Origin: Actinomyces ruminicola
GTDB taxonomy: Bacteria > Actinomycetota > Actinomycetes > Actinomycetales > Actinomycetaceae
Direction: 5' to 3'
Assembly (NCBI RefSeq): GCF_900103885.1
Contig: NZ_FNIM01000015.1
Location: 1-64,000, forward strand
DNA length: 64,000 nucleotides
The notes beneath the pieces were generated by a model. The model did no database searches. It was not told the DNA's origin and worked only from the letters and a program-made list of their open reading frames with translations. The translations under genes were made by a program, and so were the position numbers. Position 1 is the stretch's first letter. Each line of letters opens with the position of its first letter. This document shows, piece after piece, positions 22,795 through 31,286 of this stretch.

Positions 22795-25203
22795 TTATTC
22801 TCTGTTCACGAATTTCTTCTGTTCCTGCAAGCCATTCTGTTCTTTCCAACTGACGGTAAACTCCGTCGGTACTCTGTCCACCGGGTTCACGTCCCCCAGC
22901 CTACTAACGGAGTCCGCGTTGGCCGGCGGCCCGTCGTACTCGATACGTATGTCAATGTCCCGGTAGTCGCCAGGGTTGTCAGCAATCTTCTTCTCCAGCT
23001 CGTAGAAGCTACCCGGATGATTACCGTTCACCGACTCCCGCATCGGCACCACGTTAATGTCCTCCGGCGGACCACCAAACCGCTTACCGGTAAGATGACC
23101 ACCCTGGAAGCCCCCACCCAGGCCGTCCCCGTAGTGACCGATCCGCCGCTGAGCCGCCTTCGACTCATACACCCCATCAGGACCAACCACATCCAGGCGA
23201 TCCACCTGAAGACGCACCGTACGACCCCACTCATCAGTCGTATAGTGGAACTTCCCATCCACCGTATACGTCGCATTCGGCAACGGGTCCTTCAAATCCG
23301 GATTCATCGTAGTGGAGGTCCTGCCCAGCCACGTCTGCCGCTGCACCGCGGAGTCCGCCTCCACATGCACAATCTCCCCGGCATCATCGGTGTAGTACTT
23401 CCCCCGGCCCTCCACCTCGTAACAGGTGTTCGGGTCCAGGTCCACACCCTTGCCGAAGGGCTTCGTAGCCTTCGGCGCCAGCGGACTGTCGGCATCAACC
23501 TTCACAGACCGCTCGGTGCTGGGCCGGTGCTCCTGGTTGAATGCATCCTTGTCCGGGTCGTAGTCCGGCGTGCGCTGCCCGGCATCGGGCGAGTCCTTCA
23601 CGTCCGGTGAATCCGCCCCATCCGGCGCCTCACCAGCGGGACCCCTGCCACCATCGGGAGCCGCATCGCCGTCAGGCGTCCACTGCGACGCATCAGGTGT
23701 ATCCGCTTCGGGGGAGCGCCCGTCCGGACTCACGTCCCCATCGGGACTCCTACCACCGTCGGGCGTCGCATCGGCATCAGGTCTACGACCGCCCTCCGGC
23801 ACGTCACCCCCATCACCACCGCGGGCATGCGGCGCATCGGGCGCATCAGGAGCAGCGTCCACCTCCGGGGTACGCCGCGCACCCGGCGCGTCCACGTCGC
23901 TACGGCCCAGATCAACCCCATCCAGATCCGGACTCTGGCTGGTCCCGTCCGAATGAGCCCGTGGGTTCCGATGGCCGCCGTCAACGTCAACGTCCACATC
24001 AGGCAGATCGGTACGGGCATCAACATCCACATCCGGGAAGCCACTCGTCGTACCCCTCTGCCACGGCAGATCAAGACCAGTAAAGTCCAGATCAACCTTG
24101 CTCACCACAACCTTGGTGATCTTGCCCAACGTCGCATCAACCACCATACCCAGCGGGTCCATGTAGTTCAGCACCTTGCCCGCCACAGCAGCCCAACGCG
24201 CGGCCCTACCCGCCTTCGAGGCACCGGAAGTGACCTTGGTGGCGATGCCCAAGCCCGGAATCAGCACCGACGCCAAATTGAAGGTGGCACCACCCAAACA
24301 GCGGGCCGGGTCCTCCTCCCAAACGTCCCAGCACAGGAATCCCTTGGCGGTCTCCTTCCAGGCGTTCCCGAAGGTTTCCCGCTGCGCACCTTGGAACTGT
24401 CCGTCCTCGTCCCAGGTGAGCCCGATCAACATGCCCAGCCCCCGCCAGGTGGCCGTCCGCCGGTCGTCATCGCGTGTGAAACCGTTGGAGCCCTCGAACT
24501 CAACCCCGCCCAGGTTCAGCACGCCGTTGACCATGCCGCCCAGCCCCTCGCATACGAGCCCGTCCCACAGGAAGCGCTTGACGGCTACTCCAGCCTTCTT
24601 CGGGCAGGCGTCCTGGCGGTCCACCGGACTGCCCCAGGGCATGCCCTCGGTGCCCTCGGGAATATCCGAGTAGCCGTAGCCCAGCTCGTCGTCATCCCCC
24701 GTGGGGTCGGCGTGGTACCCCTCCAGGCCGTCCAGGGCCCGAATGCTGTTGGCGCAGGTTCGCTCAGCGTCCCACATGTCCACCTGGATGCCGTTGGCAG
24801 TGGTGATCAGGCCGTTGTTCTCATCGACCAGGTCCTGGTCGTGGTCCCACTCCGGGTTGTCCTTGATCTTCGCCTTGAAGGCCAGCGCGTTCGTCCTCAA
24901 CGTCTGCGCGCGCGCCTTGATGCCGGACATCGACTCCGCAAAGGTGGACAGGTACCCGGCCATGCTCTCCAGCGCAGTGGCCAGCGTGTCGGTGTCCGTC
25001 GCCACCGGGTCCATGGCCGCATACAGGGTCTCCTGCTCGGGGGCCTTGTACACGTTCTGGATGCCGGCCCACTTGGTCTTAACGTCCGAGCCGGAGGTAC
25101 GCAGGTCACCTGCCTTCGTCTCCAGGTTCGTCGCCGCGGTGCTCAGCGAGTCGACGTCGAAGTCCACGGCAGGGATCTTCGTCTCATCAAAGGGAGTAGC
25201 CAT
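22795..25203 (-). CDS. T7SS-exported polymorphic toxin with C-terminal DNA/RNA non-specific endonuclease domain
   Basis: 802 residues. The N-terminus (about 1-130) is helical and WXG/LXG-like (VDFDVDSLSTAATNLETKAGDLRTSGSDVKTKW), the export module. A middle region of about 250 residues holds hydrophobic stretches (NLASVLIPGLGIATKV). Residues of about 380-580 are an Asp/Pro/Gly-rich low-complexity linker. The C-terminal 120 residues match the Endonuclease_NS_2 (NucA-like) fold: GGHLTGKRFGG with H703 as likely general base, and ESVNGN with N726 or N728 as metal ligand. It should cut nucleic acid in target cells after export through the adjacent T7SS. It follows three small WXG-type genes and precedes its immunity gene. 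Confidence 0.8.
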   Translation of the reverse strand: MATPFDETKIPAVDFDVDSLSTAATNLETKAGDLRTSGSDVKTKWAGIQNVYKAPEQETLYAAMDPVATDTDTLATALESMAGYLSTFAESMSGIKARAQTLRTNALAFKAKIKDNPEWDHDQDLVDENNGLITTANGIQVDMWDAERTCANSIRALDGLEGYHADPTGDDDELGYGYSDIPEGTEGMPWGSPVDRQDACPKKAGVAVKRFLWDGLVCEGLGGMVNGVLNLGGVEFEGSNGFTRDDDRRTATWRGLGMLIGLTWDEDGQFQGAQRETFGNAWKETAKGFLCWDVWEEDPARCLGGATFNLASVLIPGLGIATKVTSGASKAGRAARWAAVAGKVLNYMDPLGMVVDATLGKITKVVVSKVDLDFTGLDLPWQRGTTSGFPDVDVDARTDLPDVDVDVDGGHRNPRAHSDGTSQSPDLDGVDLGRSDVDAPGARRTPEVDAAPDAPDAPHARGGDGGDVPEGGRRPDADATPDGGRSPDGDVSPDGRSPEADTPDASQWTPDGDAAPDGGRGPAGEAPDGADSPDVKDSPDAGQRTPDYDPDKDAFNQEHRPSTERSVKVDADSPLAPKATKPFGKGVDLDPNTCYEVEGRGKYYTDDAGEIVHVEADSAVQRQTWLGRTSTTMNPDLKDPLPNATYTVDGKFHYTTDEWGRTVRLQVDRLDVVGPDGVYESKAAQRRIGHYGDGLGGGFQGGHLTGKRFGGPPEDINVVPMRESVNGNHPGSFYELEKKIADNPGDYRDIDIRIEYDGPPANADSVSRLGDVNPVDRVPTEFTVSWKEQNGLQEQKKFVNRE

Positions 25204-25228
25204 AGGATCAATTCACTGCGTCGGGGTA

Positions 25229-25600
25229 TCACGTGGCCTGGCGCTGGAACTCCAGCGCGGACGCCTCATCGTGCTGCTGGTAGGCGTTGACCGCCTTGAC
25301 GGTGTTGTTCAGCACGTTGCTGATCGTGGTGGTGATGGACTCGAAGTCGGACTTGTGCGTATCGAACCAGTCGACGATGGCACTGGCCACGAGCGCTGAC
25401 TGCATGAGCTCCTCCCCGTTGGAGTTCGTGCCCATGCCGCTGGCCTCGGTGCACGGGGTTATCGCGTTGTTCAGTTCGGTGCCGACGCCGTTCAGGGCGG
25501 TGGTGAAATCGCCCTCCTGCCCCGGGGTGGAGTCCACCAGCGTCTGCTCCTCCGACAGCACCTGCGCCACGCCGTCGGGGTCAATATCCCATGACGACAC
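25229..25600 (-). CDS. Small helical T7SS-associated protein (WDIDP type, DUF6507-like)
   Basis: 123 residues, predicted all-helical, with no signal peptide. MSSWDIDPDGVAQVL at the N-terminus resembles a family of small actinobacterial proteins (DUF6507, from memory) encoded beside ESAT-6-like genes. No central WXG is visible. It lies 25 bp before the toxin gene and 5 bp after the ESAT-6-like gene, so it is probably a partner or chaperone that forms the secreted helical bundle with the toxin N-terminus. Confidence 0.6.
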   Translation of the reverse strand: MSSWDIDPDGVAQVLSEEQTLVDSTPGQEGDFTTALNGVGTELNNAITPCTEASGMGTNSNGEELMQSALVASAIVDWFDTHKSDFESITTTISNVLNNTVKAVNAYQQHDEASALEFQRQAT

Positions 25601-25605
25601 CGCCG

Positions 25606-25917
25606 TCAGCCGATCTCATCCACGGCCTGGCGGGCGCGCTGCAGCGTTGACTGGGCGCCCTCATCCGTGGTCTGCATCGACTGCCGCAGCGTGGCGATTA
25701 TCCCCCGCACCTCGCCGGCGGCGTTCTTCCAGCGCAGCTCCTTGGCCTGGTACTCGTCCGAGACGCCATCGGCCTGGTACTGGGACATGGCGGCCTTGAC
25801 GTCGCTGTCGCGCTGGTTGATCAGGCTCTCAAGCCGGGACGCCACCCGCTCGAAGTTGGACTGCACCTCCTGCGAGGCGCCGACGTCGTAGGAGCGCTTG
25901 TCGATCTGGTTGGCCAT
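25606..25917 (-). CDS. ESAT-6-like (WXG100 superfamily) small protein
   Basis: 103 residues, two long amphipathic helices (SQEVQSNFERVASRLESLINQRDSDVKAAM and KELRWKNAAGEVRGIIATLRQSMQ). The turn carries DGVSDEYQAKE rather than WXG. It matches the group annotated as pore-forming ESAT-6 family proteins in actinobacteria. ATG 25917 has AAGGAGGGG about 6 nt upstream; longer frames upstream lack a ribosome site. Substrate or structural partner of the T7SS. Confidence 0.7.
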   Translation of the reverse strand: MANQIDKRSYDVGASQEVQSNFERVASRLESLINQRDSDVKAAMSQYQADGVSDEYQAKELRWKNAAGEVRGIIATLRQSMQTTDEGAQSTLQRARQAVDEIG

Positions 25918-26019
25918 ACTCGTCCCCTCCTTGAGGACACAACTCATAAACTCGTGGAAATCTTGTTGATTCAGTTCCGCTGCGCCCGCGCAGGAAATAG
26001 GCCGCACGGGCCGGGCGCG

Positions 26020-26355
26020 TCAGCGGCCGGAGCTGAAGCGCGCGGAGTCGAAGCTCACCGAGCCCTCGGCGGCGCGGGTGGAGTCCACCATCTCCTGCTC
26101 ACCCTGCATGAATGCGGTGTCCATGCCGCGGATACCGCCCAGCACCGCGGCGAGTGCGCCGTTCAGCTCCGCGGAGACCTCATCCGTGCGGGCCTTGAAT
26201 CCGTCGAAGGCGGCCCGCCCACTGCCGTTGAAGCGGCCCTCCAGCGGCTCCGCCGCCGCCACCAGCTCCTTGACCAGCGCGCCCAGATCCTCGTTGGAGG
26301 AGGAGGTCTGCTTGGTCAGCGTCGTCAGCGTGGACGCACCCATGTCGAACTTCAT
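26020..26355 (-). CDS. WXG100-type secreted protein, first gene of the effector operon
   Basis: 111 residues with helix-turn-helix layout: EDLGALVKELVAAAEPLEGRF, the turn NGSGRAAFDGF in place of WXG, then SAELNGALAAVLGGIRGMDTAFMQGEQEM. The aromatic of WXG is replaced, as in many actinobacterial members. The short C-terminal tail after VSFDSARF could serve as an export signal. The gene leads the minus-strand operon that ends with toxin and immunity genes. Confidence 0.7.
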   Translation of the reverse strand: MKFDMGASTLTTLTKQTSSSNEDLGALVKELVAAAEPLEGRFNGSGRAAFDGFKARTDEVSAELNGALAAVLGGIRGMDTAFMQGEQEMVDSTRAAEGSVSFDSARFSSGR

Positions 26356-26504
26356 ACGTTGTACCCCTCAGGAAGGAATCTATTGCAGGTGTCACGCAGC
26401 CCGCTATGGGCAACTATTCGGGACCGCGGCGGCCGCCTCGGCAGCCACGCCGCACAGCGTGGCACTCCGCCGTCAGTCACGCAAGAGTAACGTCTACCGC
26501 GAGT

Positions 26505-26526
26505 CGGTCCGTACCCTACGGGACCG
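26505..26526. promoter_or_regulatory. Palindrome in the divergent promoter region of the T7SS locus
   Basis: CGGTCCGTA (26505-26513) faces TACGGGACCG (26517-26526), an almost perfect palindrome within GTACCCTACGGGACCGTACC. It lies between the divergent WXG100 gene and the 26651 gene in a 295-bp gap with no other obvious content, so a shared control site is plausible. Confidence 0.35.
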
Positions 26527-26650
26527 TACCGACCTCGGATCGAAGGCCGGCCCGACGCGCCGCACCGCGCAGACCGCCTCCACAGCCAGCCCGAGGTCCA
26601 CCACAACCAGTCCCTACAACCGGTCCCCCAGGAAGGAGCCACGCCCGCCC

Positions 26651-27766
26651 ATGCCCCGCGGAACATTCACCCGGCCCGGCGCACCCCGGGCCGAGCGCCC
26701 CACCTTCAAGATGACGCACCCGATGCTCGACGCCCAGATCGGCAACCGCGCCAGAATCACCCGGCTTCCCGGCCCCGTCGTCGCCCTGACCGAGCCGCTG
26801 GCGGACCTGCTGCACCGCACCGCCGGAGGCTCCCAACGGACCATCCTGGTGGTCCCCGAGCACAGCGCCGTCACTCCCGCCTTCGACCGCCTCACCGACG
26901 CCACCGGCACCATCGTGCTCGTCCAGGAGGACGCCACCTACCGCGAGCTGCGCTCCGGCCGCCTGATCTCGCAGCTCTCGCAGACCCTCGAGGTTCTGGA
27001 CCAGCCACAGCTGAAGGTGTCCCCGCGGCACATGGTGCAGCGAGACGTCCGCCCCAATCTCACCGTCTCCATCTCCGCCTATCACCCCGCCCGGCGCACC
27101 ACCCGGCTCGGCGGCGTCGTAGAGCTGGTCGCTGAGCACCTGCTGCCCGACGCCGAGCTTTCCTGGGGCGGCTACGAGCCTGCCGGCGCATTCTGGGACC
27201 GCGACGCCCTGACCGACTTCTGCCGCAGGCACATGCCCACCATCCACCTGGTGCTGGCCGGCCACAGCGACCACGGCACCCTCACCGGCACCATCACCGT
27301 CTCCCGCACCGACAACGGGCTGGAGGAGTATGTGGAGCTGAGCCTCGCCGGGGCCACGCCGGCCACCGCATACCGCGACCGGGCCACGGCCCTGTTCCGG
27401 ACCCTGTCCACCGATGCCAAGCCGCAGTTCGCGCTCGCCATGCGCACCTACGCCCGCGCCGACACCTCCCTGCCCGTCACCATGCGCCGCCCGCCCACTC
27501 CCCTGGCGGTGCTCATGGGCGCACCGGGCATGCGACAGCTCGGCGCCGACGCCGCACAGGTGGCCTCCGCCCACGGCGGCGAGGCGACCGGCTACGGACG
27601 TCGCCGCGGCCTGCTGGTGCCGCTCGAGTCCAATTTCGACGCCGACTGGCAGCCACTCCTAGACCTCGTTCGCACCCTGGACGGCGACGCCGGGAACGTG
27701 AGCCGGGCCCTCGGGGTGGACAGTGGGACCTTCACCGCCCGCGGGTCAGCCGCACCGCGTCCCTGA
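26651..27766 (+). CDS. T7SS-associated protein of unknown function (DUF6177-like)
   Basis: 371 residues, soluble, without membrane segments. Recognisable stretches are MTHPMLDAQIGNRARITRLPGPVVALTEPLADLL, the tandem aromatic ELSWGGYEPAGAFWDRDALTDFCR, and VSRTDNGLEEYVELSLAG. They resemble a family (DUF6177, from memory) found next to ESX genes in Streptomyces and relatives. The role is unknown; it may act as a cytoplasmic chaperone or antidote, by analogy with EspG-like proteins, but nothing in the sequence proves that. ATG 26651 has AAGGAG about 12 nt upstream; the frame extends far upstream without another good start. Confidence 0.55.
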   Translation: MPRGTFTRPGAPRAERPTFKMTHPMLDAQIGNRARITRLPGPVVALTEPLADLLHRTAGGSQRTILVVPEHSAVTPAFDRLTDATGTIVLVQEDATYRELRSGRLISQLSQTLEVLDQPQLKVSPRHMVQRDVRPNLTVSISAYHPARRTTRLGGVVELVAEHLLPDAELSWGGYEPAGAFWDRDALTDFCRRHMPTIHLVLAGHSDHGTLTGTITVSRTDNGLEEYVELSLAGATPATAYRDRATALFRTLSTDAKPQFALAMRTYARADTSLPVTMRRPPTPLAVLMGAPGMRQLGADAAQVASAHGGEATGYGRRRGLLVPLESNFDADWQPLLDLVRTLDGDAGNVSRALGVDSGTFTARGSAAPRP

Positions 27767-27807
27767 CCCGCCCCGCACACCTCGACTCGCGACCTGGAGG
27801 AGCAGCA

Positions 27808-28300
27808 GTGCCCCGCATTATCACCGCCGTCACCCAGGAGGTGCCGGAGGTGCTGGACGTCGTCAGTCTGGCACTCGCCCGCGACACCACCGCCACCTAC
27901 GCCCCCACCGCGGACGACGCCGCCGTGGCCGTCTTCACCGAGTTCTCCGACCGGCGCCCCAGCCTGGAGATCGTGCGGCCCACCCTGGTTGCCGACGCGC
28001 GCGAGCTCCGGCGCGTGCTGCAGGTGGACTTCCCCCCCGTACTGGGAGCCGCCGTACGTCGTCAACCAGTTCCTGGTGCCCTGGGAGGAGCGCTGCGACG
28101 TGTTCACCCAGGTGCCCATCGACGTCGCCGTCATGTTCCAGGGATTGGCGGTCAGCGAGGGATCGATACTGCCGGTGGCGAACCCCTGGTGGTGGCGGAT
28201 CACCGAGGCCGGTCGGTGGACGCCGACCCGCGCCGCCCGCGAGCAGTGGTGGCGTGCCACCACCGGCAGGCCGTTCGAAGGACACGGCGCCCACCGATGA
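27808..28300 (+). pseudogene. T7SS-locus gene with a frameshift in a C7 run (possibly phase-variable)
   Basis: The first frame starts at ATG-like GTG/ATG context 27808 (MPRIITAVTQEVPEVLDVV) and runs to LQVDFPPV at about 28045. The continuation, YWEPPYVVNQFLVPWEERCDVFTQ to RPFEGHGAHR, is in another frame ending at 28300. The join is a run of seven C at 28032-28038; with six C the two halves fuse as DFPPYWEPPYVV into one protein of about 163 residues with an even composition. Slippage at the run, programmed frameshifting or a sequencing error could explain this. The family is not recognised. GGAGGAGC about 8 nt upstream supports the start, and it follows the DUF6177-like gene. Confidence 0.65.
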
Positions 28301-28369
28301 CCCCGCTCGACCCGACGACTCGGCGCTACCAAGGCACCGAGGGCCCGAACCGTCCACTACCCTGAGCAC

Positions 28370-29017
28370 GTGAGCTCCTCCGCCGACCCCAACGCCGAGT
28401 ACAGGCGCCGTCTCAAGCACCGGCAGACGATCGTGATCGGCGGTGTGCTGACGGTGATGGCCGCGGTGACCGTCGTCTGCCTCATGGTCTGGAGCGGCAT
28501 ACTCCCAGCCCCCTACGACCCGGGATTCTCCGCCGCGGAGGATGACACCGCCAACCTGGTGCAGCCCTGCCCGCCCGCCGACGCCACCACCGCGGAGATC
28601 ACCTCGATCCCCGTGAACGTCTACAACGGCACCGACACCACGGGACTGGCCGGCGGCGTCGCCGACACCCTCGAAGACGCCGGACTCACTGTGAACAACA
28701 CGGCCGACTGGCCCAAGGGCGACTACTCCGGCGAGGTGCAGCTGACCACTTCCAAGGCCGGACTGGCCAACGCCTACACGCTGGCACACGTGTTCACCGG
28801 CTCCGTGATCGTGCAGATCGACGAGACGCAGGACGCCAACGACCCCACGGTCAGCGTGGTGCTGGGTGACCAGTACTCCACCGGCATCCTCTCGGTGGAG
28901 GAGATCGGCCAGCTCAAGGCCGGCGAGACCATCTCCGCCCCCACCGGCTGCGTAGCGGCCACCACCGTCCCCGAGGCGACCGACTCCGCCGAGGACGCCG
29001 AGAACGCCGACGGATAG
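28370..29017 (+). CDS. Membrane-anchored LytR_C-domain protein
   Basis: 215 residues. A short basic cytoplasmic start, one transmembrane helix (IVIGGVLTVMAAVTVVCLMVWSGIL) and an extracellular domain with VNVYNGTDTTGLAGGVADTLEDAGLTV, the LytR_C (CpsA/LytR/Psr C-terminal) signature. The acidic C-terminal tail is disordered. The domain probably binds cell-wall polymers. GTG 28370. A separate LytR_C domain without the catalytic LCP domain is common in actinobacteria. Confidence 0.8.
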   Translation: MSSSADPNAEYRRRLKHRQTIVIGGVLTVMAAVTVVCLMVWSGILPAPYDPGFSAAEDDTANLVQPCPPADATTAEITSIPVNVYNGTDTTGLAGGVADTLEDAGLTVNNTADWPKGDYSGEVQLTTSKAGLANAYTLAHVFTGSVIVQIDETQDANDPTVSVVLGDQYSTGILSVEEIGQLKAGETISAPTGCVAATTVPEATDSAEDAENADG

Positions 29018-29096
29018 CCGTCCGGAGGCCGAGCCCACCAGGGCCTGGCGCGCAGATGCCCAAGCCGCCCCGGCCCATACGTGGCACGATGGCGTC

Positions 29097-29444
29097 ATGA
29101 GCGCCGAGCAGCCCGACGTCGTCGACCCCACCCGGATCGTGCCGGCTGACTTCGTGTTCCCGGGGACCGAGCAGCTCGACCCGCGCGAGGTCTTCGCCGG
29201 GCCCGGCTACCAGGCCCCCCGGCAGCGCACCGAGCCCGCCGCCGTCGCCGCCCTCGTGTGCGCCGTGCTCAGCCTCATCCCCGGCCTGGGCCTGCTCGCC
29301 CTCGGCCTGGGCATACTGGCGCTGCGGCGCCTGCGCAACAGCTATGACACCGGCCACGGCCAGGCCTGGTTCTCGGTCGTCGTCGGCGCCGCGGCCACCA
29401 TCGGCTGGCTGTGGCTGTGGTGGATTGTCGCGCAGACCACCTGA
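29097..29444 (+). CDS. DUF4190 small membrane protein
   Basis: 115 residues. A polar N-terminal half is followed by AAVAALVCAVLSLIPGLGLLALGLGILALRRLR and HGQAWFSVVVGAAATIGWLWLWWIV, the two-helix DUF4190 unit with its AxxxLxxGxxAL core. Function unknown. Independent transcription is likely, since 79 bp separate it from the gene before and no operon overlap is seen. Confidence 0.75.
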   Translation: MSAEQPDVVDPTRIVPADFVFPGTEQLDPREVFAGPGYQAPRQRTEPAAVAALVCAVLSLIPGLGLLALGLGILALRRLRNSYDTGHGQAWFSVVVGAAATIGWLWLWWIVAQTT

Positions 29445-29581
29445 CCCCGCCGCCTGCGCACGCGTCGGCACAGCGTACCGGCGGCATCCCGCGGGCGCCC
29501 CGGTACACCCTCACCGACGGGTGGGGCGCCCCACCCGGCCGTGCCGCGCTCAGCGGTCACGAAAACCCGTATGGTAATCGC

Positions 29582-30322
29582 GTGAAGCCCTTCATCATGG
29601 TCTCGACGCGTCCCGAGCTTGAAGCCGCGCAGAACGAATACGACTCCTTCCTCGCCCAGGGCGGGCTCCAGCCGGAGTACCTCCAGCACTTCCTGCTCGA
29701 GGAGGTCGACCTGTCCGACTCCTTCGCAGCGGCGGACGTGTCCGGAGTGTTCATCGGCGGCAGCCCCTACGACCTCTCGACGCCGGAGTCCGCCAAGACG
29801 CGTACCCAGCTGCGCGTGGAGGAGCAGGTGCGCGAGCTGCTTGCCCTTGCCCTCAAGGAGGGGGTGCCCGTGCTCGCCACCGGCTTCGGCCTGGAAGTGC
29901 TCGCCAGTTACCTGGGCACCCCCACCTCGCGTGAGTTCGGAGAGCAGCTCGGCACCGCGGACGTCTACCTCACCGCTGAAGGACGCGAGGACCCGCTGCT
30001 GGAGGGCATGCCGCAGACCTTCAGCGCCTTCGTCGGTCACCACGAGGGCGCCGTCGACGTGCCGCAGCACGCCACCCTGCTGGCCAGTTCGGCGGACTGC
30101 CCGGTGCAGATGATCCGGGTCGGCAAGTCCGTTTACGGCACCCAGTTCAACCCCGAGCTCGACGCCGAGCGCTTCGCCCAGCGCGTCTCGGTCTACTCCG
30201 ACGCCGGCTACGGCGACCCCGGCCTGGTGGACAACATCCTGGCGGAGGCTCGCAGCTCGCAGGAGCACGTAGCGGGCCAGGTCATCCGCAACTTCGTGAC
30301 CCACTTCGGCCGCGAGGCGTAG
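29582..30322 (+). CDS. Class I glutamine amidotransferase homologue lacking the catalytic Cys and His
   Basis: 246 residues, paralogous to the protein encoded at 32016-32747 along its whole length (both start VKPF and share GGSPxxxSTP, AGREDPL-like and TQFxPELD blocks). The nucleophile elbow GACYGLGLL of the paralogue is ATGFGLEVL here, placing Gly101 where the catalytic Cys should be. The QFHPE of the catalytic His-Glu pair is QFNPE (Asn190). It therefore cannot release ammonia from glutamine by the known mechanism. The fold is well kept, so it may bind a ligand, regulate the active paralogue or have another use. GTG 29582 matches the paralogue start. Confidence 0.8.
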   Translation: MKPFIMVSTRPELEAAQNEYDSFLAQGGLQPEYLQHFLLEEVDLSDSFAAADVSGVFIGGSPYDLSTPESAKTRTQLRVEEQVRELLALALKEGVPVLATGFGLEVLASYLGTPTSREFGEQLGTADVYLTAEGREDPLLEGMPQTFSAFVGHHEGAVDVPQHATLLASSADCPVQMIRVGKSVYGTQFNPELDAERFAQRVSVYSDAGYGDPGLVDNILAEARSSQEHVAGQVIRNFVTHFGREA

Positions 30323-30376
30323 AACCACCCAGCACTCCGGAATCCAAGCTCCCATCAGGATCGGTCGTGACAACAC

Positions 30377-31201
30377 GTGACGCAAGCAGCCGTTGAGGCC
30401 GTCGCCGAGGTGATGGCCGACCGCCGCACACTCGCCGTCACCGGCGCCGGCATCTCCACTGACTCCGGCATCCCCGACTACCGGGGCGTGGGCACCACGC
30501 CGATCGAGCCGGTCGACTTCCAGCAGTTCGTCACCGACCCGGTCTGGTACAAGTGGGTGTGGGCCCGCAACCACGCCACCTGGCGGCTCCTGGATCCGCT
30601 GGTCCCCACCCCGGGGCATGTGGCGCTGGCACAGTTGGAGGAGGCCGGGCTGCTGACCGGCGTGGCCACGCAGAACGTCGACCGGCTCCACTCCCGGGCC
30701 GGGCAGCGCACGGTGTGGGAGCTGCACGGCGCCTATGACCGGGTGGTGTGCCTGAAGTGCGGGCGCATGACCTCCCGCGCTGACCTGGACACGCGTCTGA
30801 CCGCCCTGAACCCCGGCTATCCGCGCGAGTCCGACCCGGCCCGCGTGGCCATTACTCCGGAGGCCGATCGCGCGGCCGCCGAGGCCTGTGACTTCACCCC
30901 GGCCGTGTGCGAGGAGTGCGGCGGCCTGCTCAAGCCGGACATCGTCTTCTTCGGCGAGGGGCTGCCCGCGGCCATGGACGAGGCGATGCGGGCAGCCGGG
31001 CACTGCGACGTCGTGCTGGTGGCCGGCTCCAGCCTGGCGGTGCTGACCGGCCTGTGGATCGTGCGGCAGGCCCTGGCGAGCGGCGCCGAGCTGGTGGTGA
31101 TCAACCGCGGCCCGACGGCGGTAGACGAGCTGGCCACGGTGCGCGTGGAGGGCGGTACCAGCGAGTTCCTCGCCCCGCTGGCCGACCGGCTCAGCGGCTG
31201 A
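30377..31201 (+). CDS. NAD-dependent protein deacylase (sirtuin)
   Basis: 274 residues. Motifs in order: TLAVTGAGISTDSGIPDYRG (NAD binding), TQNVDRLH, ELHGAYDRVVCLKCGRM (catalytic His and first zinc Cys pair), CEECGGLLKPDIVFFGEGLP (second zinc pair) and VVLVAGSSLAVLTG. The GTTPIEPVDFQQFVTDPVWYKWVWARNHATW insert after the first motif resembles class II (SIRT4-like) bacterial sirtuins. It removes acyl groups from protein lysines using NAD. GTG 30377; it follows the inactive amidotransferase homologue by 54 bp on the same strand. Confidence 0.9.
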   Translation: MTQAAVEAVAEVMADRRTLAVTGAGISTDSGIPDYRGVGTTPIEPVDFQQFVTDPVWYKWVWARNHATWRLLDPLVPTPGHVALAQLEEAGLLTGVATQNVDRLHSRAGQRTVWELHGAYDRVVCLKCGRMTSRADLDTRLTALNPGYPRESDPARVAITPEADRAAAEACDFTPAVCEECGGLLKPDIVFFGEGLPAAMDEAMRAAGHCDVVLVAGSSLAVLTGLWIVRQALASGAELVVINRGPTAVDELATVRVEGGTSEFLAPLADRLSG

Positions 31202-31286
31202 GTCTCCACCCGACGCCGAACCGACGTGCCGCCCGTCATCCCCACAGCGGGGGCGACGAGCGGCAAGCTCAAACCGGACGGCTAGG

